Below are positions 59,527 to 64,000 of a DNA stretch of 64,000 nucleotides, piece after piece. The DNA comes from Nostoc sp. UHCC 0870 (GTDB lineage Bacteria; Cyanobacteriota; Cyanobacteriia; Cyanobacteriales; Nostocaceae), in contig NZ_CP091913.1 of NCBI RefSeq assembly GCF_022063185.1, forward strand, positions 1,426,001-1,490,000, in the 5' to 3' direction. The translations under genes and the position numbers were made by a program. Within the stretch, counting starts at the first letter, position 1, and every line of letters begins with the position of its first letter. The notes under the pieces are model-generated. The model ran no database searches. It was not told where the DNA came from and saw nothing but the letters and a program-made list of their open reading frames with translations.

Positions 59527-60627
59527 ATGGCGATCATCTCCTCAAAAAAACAACCTCCAGAACCCAATGGAGAACCAAAACAGCATCGGGAGTCAGCAAA
59601 AGCAGCACCCAAAGAAAAGATTTTGCAACCTGAAGCGGCTGTTGATGAACAAGGTAAGCAAGAAGAAAGTATCAGACCACAAAAATTTGCTGACTACATC
59701 GGACAAAAAGACCTCAAGGATGTTTTAGATATTGCCATCAAAGCAGCCAAGTCGCGGGGTGAAGTTTTGGATCACTTGCTACTGTATGGCCCTCCCGGAT
59801 TGGGTAAAACAACAATGGCAATGATATTAGCATCCGAGATGGGAGTCAACTATAAAATTACGAGTGCGCCAGCCTTAGAACGACCCAGGGATATTGTTGG
59901 GTTATTGGTGAACCTTAAACCGGGAGATATATTATTTATTGATGAGATTCATCGCCTCTCGCGGATGACCGAAGAAATACTGTATCCAGCGATGGAAGAC
60001 TACCGCCTAGATATCACTGTGGGTAAAGGTTCTAGTGCCAGAATTAGAAGTTTACCCCTGTCCAAGTTTACCCTAGTAGGTGCAACAACCCGCGCTGGTG
60101 CTTTAACCTCACCACTGCGCGATCGCTTCGGCTTAATTCAAAAACTGCGCTTTTATGAAGTTGACGAACTCAGTAAAATAGTCCTGCGGAGTTCCCAATT
60201 ACTCCAAACCAATGTCACCGACGATGGCGCGATCGAAATTGCCCGCCGTTCACGGGGAACACCACGGATTGCGAATCGGTTACTTAAACGTGTACGTGAT
60301 TATGCTGAAGTAAAATCCTGTGCAGAAGTTACCCAAGATGTCGCAGCCGAGGCATTGCAACTATTCCAAGTAGACCCATGCGGTTTAGATTGGACAGATC
60401 GCCGGATGCTAAGTGTAATTATTGAACAATTTAATGGGGGGCCTGTAGGCTTAGAAACCATTGCCGCAGCCACTGGTGAAGATACCCAAACCATTGAGGA
60501 AGTTTACGAACCCTACCTGATGCAAATTGGTTACCTCAGTCGAACTCCCCGTGGAAGAACAGCCACAAAAGCCGCATACAAGCACATGGGATTTACACCA
60601 CCCAATGAGCAGATGTCTTTACTTTGA
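59527..60627 (+). CDS. ruvB: Holliday junction branch migration helicase RuvB
   Basis: The hexameric motor that drives branch migration with RuvA. Walker A is [13 protein letters not shown], Walker [10 protein letters not shown], sensor I VGATTRAG, and the C-terminal winged helix ends [17 protein letters not shown]. Length 366 residues, with an N-terminal extension of about 50 charged residues before [11 protein letters not shown], common in cyanobacterial RuvB. Divergent from hisF. A CCCCAAT repeat follows the stop. Confidence 0.95.
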   Translation: MAIISSKKQPPEPNGEPKQHRESAKAAPKEKILQPEAAVDEQGKQEESIRPQKFADYIGQKDLKDVLDIAIKAAKSRGEVLDHLLLYGPPGLGKTTMAMILASEMGVNYKITSAPALERPRDIVGLLVNLKPGDILFIDEIHRLSRMTEEILYPAMEDYRLDITVGKGSSARIRSLPLSKFTLVGATTRAGALTSPLRDRFGLIQKLRFYEVDELSKIVLRSSQLLQTNVTDDGAIEIARRSRGTPRIANRLLKRVRDYAEVKSCAEVTQDVAAEALQLFQVDPCGLDWTDRRMLSVIIEQFNGGPVGLETIAAATGEDTQTIEEVYEPYLMQIGYLSRTPRGRTATKAAYKHMGFTPPNEQMSLL

Positions 60628-60628
60628 C

Positions 60629-60709
60629 CCCCAATCCCCAATCCCCAATCCCCAATCCCCAGTCCCCAGTCCCCAGTCCCCAGTCCCCAATCCCCATTCC
60701 CCAGTCCCC
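60629..60709. repeat. Heptanucleotide tandem repeat (CCCCAAT/CCCCAGT)
   Basis: About eleven copies of a heptamer, CCCCAAT or CCCCAGT, fill the whole gap between ruvB and the next start codon. They are a classic cyanobacterial short tandem repeat and lie exactly where a ribosome-binding site should be, so copy number could affect translation of the next gene. Confidence 0.9.
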
Positions 60710-61519
60710 ATGATGATGAAGTTAATTAGTATTGTTCTCAGTTTGCTACTTGTGTTGGGCTGGGGTACACCAGTCATGGCACAAACCCAACAACCAAGCA
60801 TCACCCAAGAGCAATTAGAACAGGGTGATGAGTGGGCAAATCAAGCCTTTGCAGCCACGAATAAAGGTGATTTTGCGACGGCGGAAAAGTATTGGACAAA
60901 GATCATTGAGAATTTCCCCACGAATGCAGGTGCATGGAGTAACCGGGGTAATTCGCGGGTGAGTCAAAATAAGCTAGAAGCGGCACTAGTTGATTACAAC
61001 AAAGCCGTAGAATTAGCCCCCAATGTCACCGACCCTTACTTAAATCGTGGTACAGCCTTAGAAGGGTTGGGCAAATGGGACGATGCGATCGCAGATTATA
61101 ATCATGTTTTAGAACTAGATCCTCAAGATGCAATGGCGTATAACAATCGGGGTAATGCCAAAGCCGGTCTAGGAAAATGGTCAGATGCGATCGCAGATTA
61201 TAAAAAATCCTTTGAAGTTGCCCCAAACTTTGCCTTTGCCCGTGCTAACTATGCCCTTGCTCTCTATGAAACTGGGCAAACAGACCAAGCCATCCGTGAG
61301 ATGCGGAATATTACCCGTAAATACCCCAGCTTTGCTGATGTGCGTGCTGCATTGACAGCTGCTTACTGGGTCAATGGTCAGCAAGGTGAAGCAGAAAGTA
61401 ACTGGGTGGCTGCCTATGGCTTGGATAGCCGCTATAAAGATATGAACTGGGTGAAAAATATCCGTCGCTGGCCGCCTAGCATGGTCTCTGCTTTGGATAA
61501 ATTCTTGAAAATTAAGTAA
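60710..61519 (+). CDS. Exported TPR-repeat protein
   Basis: A 269-residue protein beginning MMMKLISIVLSLLLVLGWG, a signal peptide with probable cleavage after VMAQ. At least four TPR units follow (for example AWSNRGNSRVSQNKLEAALV, AYNNRGNAKAGLGKWSDAIA), spanning about residues 45-215. The C-terminal part ends DMNWVKNIRRWPPSMVSALD. I chose the ATG cluster at 60710-60718 because upstream in-frame sequence is repeat and ruvB overlap. It is probably a periplasmic or thylakoid-lumen scaffold for protein assembly; partner unknown. Confidence 0.85.
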   Translation: MMMKLISIVLSLLLVLGWGTPVMAQTQQPSITQEQLEQGDEWANQAFAATNKGDFATAEKYWTKIIENFPTNAGAWSNRGNSRVSQNKLEAALVDYNKAVELAPNVTDPYLNRGTALEGLGKWDDAIADYNHVLELDPQDAMAYNNRGNAKAGLGKWSDAIADYKKSFEVAPNFAFARANYALALYETGQTDQAIREMRNITRKYPSFADVRAALTAAYWVNGQQGEAESNWVAAYGLDSRYKDMNWVKNIRRWPPSMVSALDKFLKIK

Positions 61520-61671
61520 CAAAGAGCATATTAGGCATTGGAAATCCCATCTCCTGGATTTTTTCAATCCCAGCACTCTTATTTGCATTTAATGTTGCAT
61601 TCTCGTAAAAATCTGTTACATTACGTTACAGGCAGTCGCAACTGTACAACGCAATACATTGGAGTTTTTTT

Positions 61672-61851
61672 ATGTCAGGTTTCAAGAATCCTACACCTAC
61701 TGTTTCCGAAGATCCTAATGCTGTGCGTTTTGGTTTCACTCGTCAGAGTGAAAATTGGAACGGTCGCTTTGCCATGATTGGTTTTCTATCTGTCGTTTTG
61801 ATTGAAGCTTTTTCAGGTCAAGGCTTCCTCCATTTTTGGGGTATCCTGTAA
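61672..61851 (+). CDS. High-light-inducible protein (Hlip)
   Basis: A 59-residue single-helix chlorophyll-binding protein. The signature ENWNGRFAMIGFLSVVLIEA, with the Glu, Asn and Arg that bind chlorophyll, is complete, and the end FSGQGFLHFWGIL is usual. GGAG stands upstream of the ATG. Hlips sit in thylakoid membranes, quench energy and protect photosystem assembly under high light. It is transcribed alone; a large hairpin follows. Confidence 0.92.
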   Translation: MSGFKNPTPTVSEDPNAVRFGFTRQSENWNGRFAMIGFLSVVLIEAFSGQGFLHFWGIL

Positions 61852-61860
61852 ATTGATTTG

Positions 61861-61937
61861 AGAATCTCCCGGCGGCAAAAATTTGGCTTGTCTTTGCTTT
61901 GCGAAGCTCATTTTTGCAAAAAGCCGGGGGATTCTAA
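61861..61937 (+). terminator. Large hairpin after the Hlip gene
   Basis: AGAATCTCCCGGC pairs with GCCGGGGGATTCT around an internal imperfect stem (GCAAAAATTTGGC/GCAAAAAGCC). There is no T-run, so it may be a mRNA-stabilising end structure or an extragenic repeat instead of a classic terminator. No gene is seen up to 62116. Confidence 0.45.
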
Positions 61938-62116
61938 ATTTAGAAAAAGCTCTTAACTCTTGACATATTAAAATACAAGAGGGTTTCAATTTTATTATAT
62001 TCTCAACAACTTTTCATTAATGACAGAGAATGAGATTGCGGCATAGCCATAGTAGTATAGTGAACAATCACACTCTCCAAAAATATAATAGGAAAGCTTA
62101 AGTTCAAACTTATAAC

Positions 62117-62371
62117 CTAAACTACATCTGCGATGGTCTTAGCTCTATTAACTTTGAGACTATAACCCATCCATTCAGTACCTCTTAAGGCATGAATCGC
62201 TGCTATCTCTTCAGTATCAGTTTCCATTTCTATAACTGCAAATCCCCTCTTATTACCCATTTTATGGTTCGTAGACACTAAAATTCGCTTCACAGATCCA
62301 TACTTTAAAAAAAACTGTCTGATATCATGATCTTCCACTTTATGAGATAGATTACCGATATAAACGGACAT
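62117..62371 (-). CDS. RRM-type RNA-binding protein
   Basis: An 84-residue protein consisting of a single RNA recognition motif: RNP2 is SVYIGNL and RNP1 KRGFAVIEM. Cyanobacterial Rbp proteins of this size are often cold-induced and act on mRNA. The last residues SLKVNRAKTIADVV leave no Gly-rich tail, so this is a short class. GGAGAT precedes ATG 62371. A 350-bp gap upstream (62372-62722) contains no gene that I can see and may be a long regulated leader. Confidence 0.88.
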   Translation of the reverse strand: MSVYIGNLSHKVEDHDIRQFFLKYGSVKRILVSTNHKMGNKRGFAVIEMETDTEEIAAIHALRGTEWMGYSLKVNRAKTIADVV

Positions 62372-62722
62372 AGGGTATCTCCTAATTCTAATCAGGGTAT
62401 GATTGATATGTAAATAATGCCACTGTTTTAAAACCAGATATCGTTGATGATAATGGTGTCATTTACATCATTAATATAGTGTTGATTCCTAACTAAGCAA
62501 ACGGATAAACAACACTATTTATAAGGCAGTAAATATAGATAATTACTGCCTAGTACAATAAGATAAAAGTCACAATTCAATCAGACAGGGACTTTATTTT
62601 CTCTGGAATGTACTTGATGTATCAAATCACTCAACTCACTTGGCTGTTAACCTTTCCCTAGAGCATCTTGATTTGGAGTGTAGTGGGAAAACTGGAAAAA
62701 GTGTAATTCGTTGTTGTAGCTA

Positions 62723-62827
62723 TTAACCTAAACCATCATATCTATTTGGATCTTTTTTATCCTTTTTTTTATCAGGATCTTTTTTAGGTTTTTTGGCTTC
62801 TTTGTTACCCTTTTTTTCCTTAGACAT
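62723..62827 (-). CDS. Lys-rich mini-protein (34 residues)
   Basis: GGAG stands 8 bp before ATG 62827. The product starts MSKEKKGNKEAKKPKKDP and ends RYDGLG; 15 of 34 residues are Lys. I recall similar tiny Lys-rich proteins in filamentous cyanobacteria but know no function. The good start signal and an absence of other coding argue that it is real. Confidence 0.6.
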   Translation of the reverse strand: MSKEKKGNKEAKKPKKDPDKKKDKKDPNRYDGLG

Positions 62828-62966
62828 GATGACTCTCCATTGTAGTAATAAGTAAAGTAGCTATAAGGTGGTGTATTTCTACCTTATGCAATATTTCGTC
62901 AAACTTTAGCCAAAATTTTTTAAAACATAATTACCACCCCCCCCATTAATCAAAAATGTCATTACC

Positions 62967-63452
62967 TTACTGGAGTCCAGCGATTAGGTAGTCGAAATAA
63001 CCGCCTACTTCATTAGCGTCTTCTCCAGACATCATTGAGGTAGCAATACTCTTCATCGCACGGATACTTTCAGAAACAGCTGCAATCGAAGTACCAAGAG
63101 ACCTGTACATTTCACGCGCGCCACTAACCCCAATCTCTTGAATTGGAGTAGAATCCCCAGCTACAATACTGTAAGTAATCAAGCGTAGGTAGTAATCCAT
63201 ATCTCGTAGACAAGTTGCCGTCATTTCCTGACCATAAGCATTCCCACCGGGTGAGATAATATCTGGACGCTTTTGAAACAGTTGGTTTCCAGAGAGTTTA
63301 ACAATACGCTCCCGATTTTCAGTTAAAATCTGAACAAGGCGCAGACGACTTTCACCACTCTTAATAAAGCTTTTGATTGACCCTAATTCACCAGGGCTAA
63401 GATATCGAGCTTCTATATCTGCACTAAGAATTGACTTTATAATCAGGCTCAT
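62967..63452 (-). CDS. Allophycocyanin alpha-type subunit (paralogue)
   Basis: A 161-residue phycobiliprotein. It has the ApcA pattern [60 protein letters not shown] and the bilin-binding Cys in [20 protein letters not shown], and ends [12 protein letters not shown]. It stands alone on the minus strand, without apcB or apcC, so it is probably a second, differentially used alpha subunit and not the core-operon gene. ApcD is less likely because the sequence follows ApcA at the ends. It would bind phycocyanobilin in the phycobilisome core. Confidence 0.82.
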   Translation of the reverse strand: MSLIIKSILSADIEARYLSPGELGSIKSFIKSGESRLRLVQILTENRERIVKLSGNQLFQKRPDIISPGGNAYGQEMTATCLRDMDYYLRLITYSIVAGDSTPIQEIGVSGAREMYRSLGTSIAAVSESIRAMKSIATSMMSGEDANEVGGYFDYLIAGLQ

Positions 63453-63734
63453 TAAATAATTCCTTCAAAAAAACTATGTTCGATTCACTCTATTAAAATT
63501 CTAGAGTTTGCTTAATAGACTAAGATAAAGCCTCTATTTAAAGGTTGAAATTCCTATACCTGATTCCTGCCAAATCTGCCTGCCTAAGATTTATTTATCT
63601 GGCTGTATATACATTTAAAATTTCTTTAGCACCCATCTTGGCTGCCTTTCAATGTGTAATTTTATTCTTTGCTTTCTATTCATATCATAGCAGTATATTT
63701 TCATAAATACTTTATATAAGTAAAACCCATCACT

Positions 63735-63860
63735 TTAGGATGAGAGGATACTTGCTTCTACTGCTTTGAGTCCGACTATTACACATTGTTCAACGAGTAA
63801 ATCGACGCGAAAACCTCTGTCTAAACGAGTGTTGTCATAAACAACAGGTAACTCCCCGCA
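63735..63860 (-). pseudogene. Remnant of a GxxExxY-type protein
   Basis: Minus-strand frame reads LPVVYDNTRLDRGFRVDLLV, then EQCVIVGLKAVEASILSS and a stop. It matches the core of GxxExxY (PDDEXK-like) proteins, which usually continue with VELKAVE and 40 more residues. Both ends are missing and no start is available. A small relic of accessory DNA. The rest of 63453-64000 shows no gene. Confidence 0.6.
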
Positions 63861-64000
63861 CCGCCCTACCCTTCAACGCTCCGCGAACGGGACGGTGTGG
63901 GGCTGCTAGCGGGAATAGCTCAAAGCCTCGCTACCACTCACAGCACTTGGAACTCTTCATTTTTAACTTTTGCGTAGTAGTGCTAGTGCGATCGCCTATA

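Noticed and set aside
59426..59728. 100-codon plus-strand frame in front of ruvB
   Set aside because: It is Lys/Arg-rich out-of-frame translation of the ruvB start region without any support.
60527..60709. Longer start for the TPR protein, overlapping ruvB
   Set aside because: The extra sequence translates the ruvB end and a CCCCAAT repeat; a signal peptide begins exactly at the ATG cluster at 60710.
60629..60709. CRISPR array
   Set aside because: The 7-bp units have no spacers. No cas genes or longer direct repeats with regular spacing were seen in the window.
61538..61777. 79-codon frame over the Hlip gene
   Set aside because: The Hlip frame starting at 61672 carries the complete chlorophyll-binding signature; the other frame is a shadow.

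Overview
The window looks like chromosome from a filamentous, heterocyst-type cyanobacterium (Nostoc/Anabaena group) carrying one almost complete 38 kb prophage. Host-side evidence: an allophycocyanin alpha-type phycobiliprotein, a high-light-inducible chlorophyll-binding protein, a cyanobacterial RRM protein, heptanucleotide tandem repeats (AATTGCG, GAGTTGT, CCCCAAT/CCCCAGT) and many HIP1 octamers (GCGATCGC). I saw no HIP1 octamer by eye between about 18.9 and 58.6 kb, which matches the prophage.

Left host arm (1-20155): a ribbon-helix-helix/Mop regulator divergent from a ModA molybdate-binding protein, with a palindromic operator candidate between them; an MBL-fold protein; a large PAS/GAF histidine kinase flanked by two inverted copies of a TA-flanked miniature element, convergent with a REC-wHTH-Hpt-REC-REC response regulator; a structured non-coding segment resembling an IS200/IS605 or omega-RNA remnant; a Tat-exported serine hydrolase with five N-terminal repeats; a nitrilase-fold protein with altered catalytic residues; an aldehyde dehydrogenase; hisS followed by an odd alpha/beta-hydrolase and a cupin-like protein; a decayed hydantoinase; an MDR oxidoreductase with an NTF2-like protein; and tRNA-Ala(GGC).

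Prophage (20112-58205): bounded by a 44-bp direct repeat equal to the 5' part of the tRNA-Ala gene. On the minus strand, read right to left, lie TerS, TerL, portal, scaffold-like protein, major capsid, connectors, sheath, tube, tail chaperones with a possible frameshift, tape measure, tube-initiator-like protein, LysM protein, a hub with three cell-wall hydrolase domains, spike, gp25, gpJ, gpI, a 1270-residue fibre with a GH26-like depolymerase, and three more fibre proteins. It is therefore a contractile-tail (myovirus-type) phage. The right end holds small regulators, a possible PD-(D/E)XK nuclease, a divergent stand-alone family-A-type polymerase, a split Rha/KilAC antirepressor and a tyrosine integrase. 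No helicase, primase or CI-like repressor was recognised. Three related intergenic repeats and two recurring upstream motifs suggest a phage-specific regulatory or replication network.

Right host arm (58206-64000): a consensus promoter that belonged to tRNA-Ala and now faces the integrase, a small membrane protein, hisF, ruvB, a TPR lipoprotein-like or exported protein, hli, an RRM protein, a Lys-rich mini-protein, an apcA paralogue and a GxxExxY remnant.

All product names come from reading motifs by eye; no database search was run.
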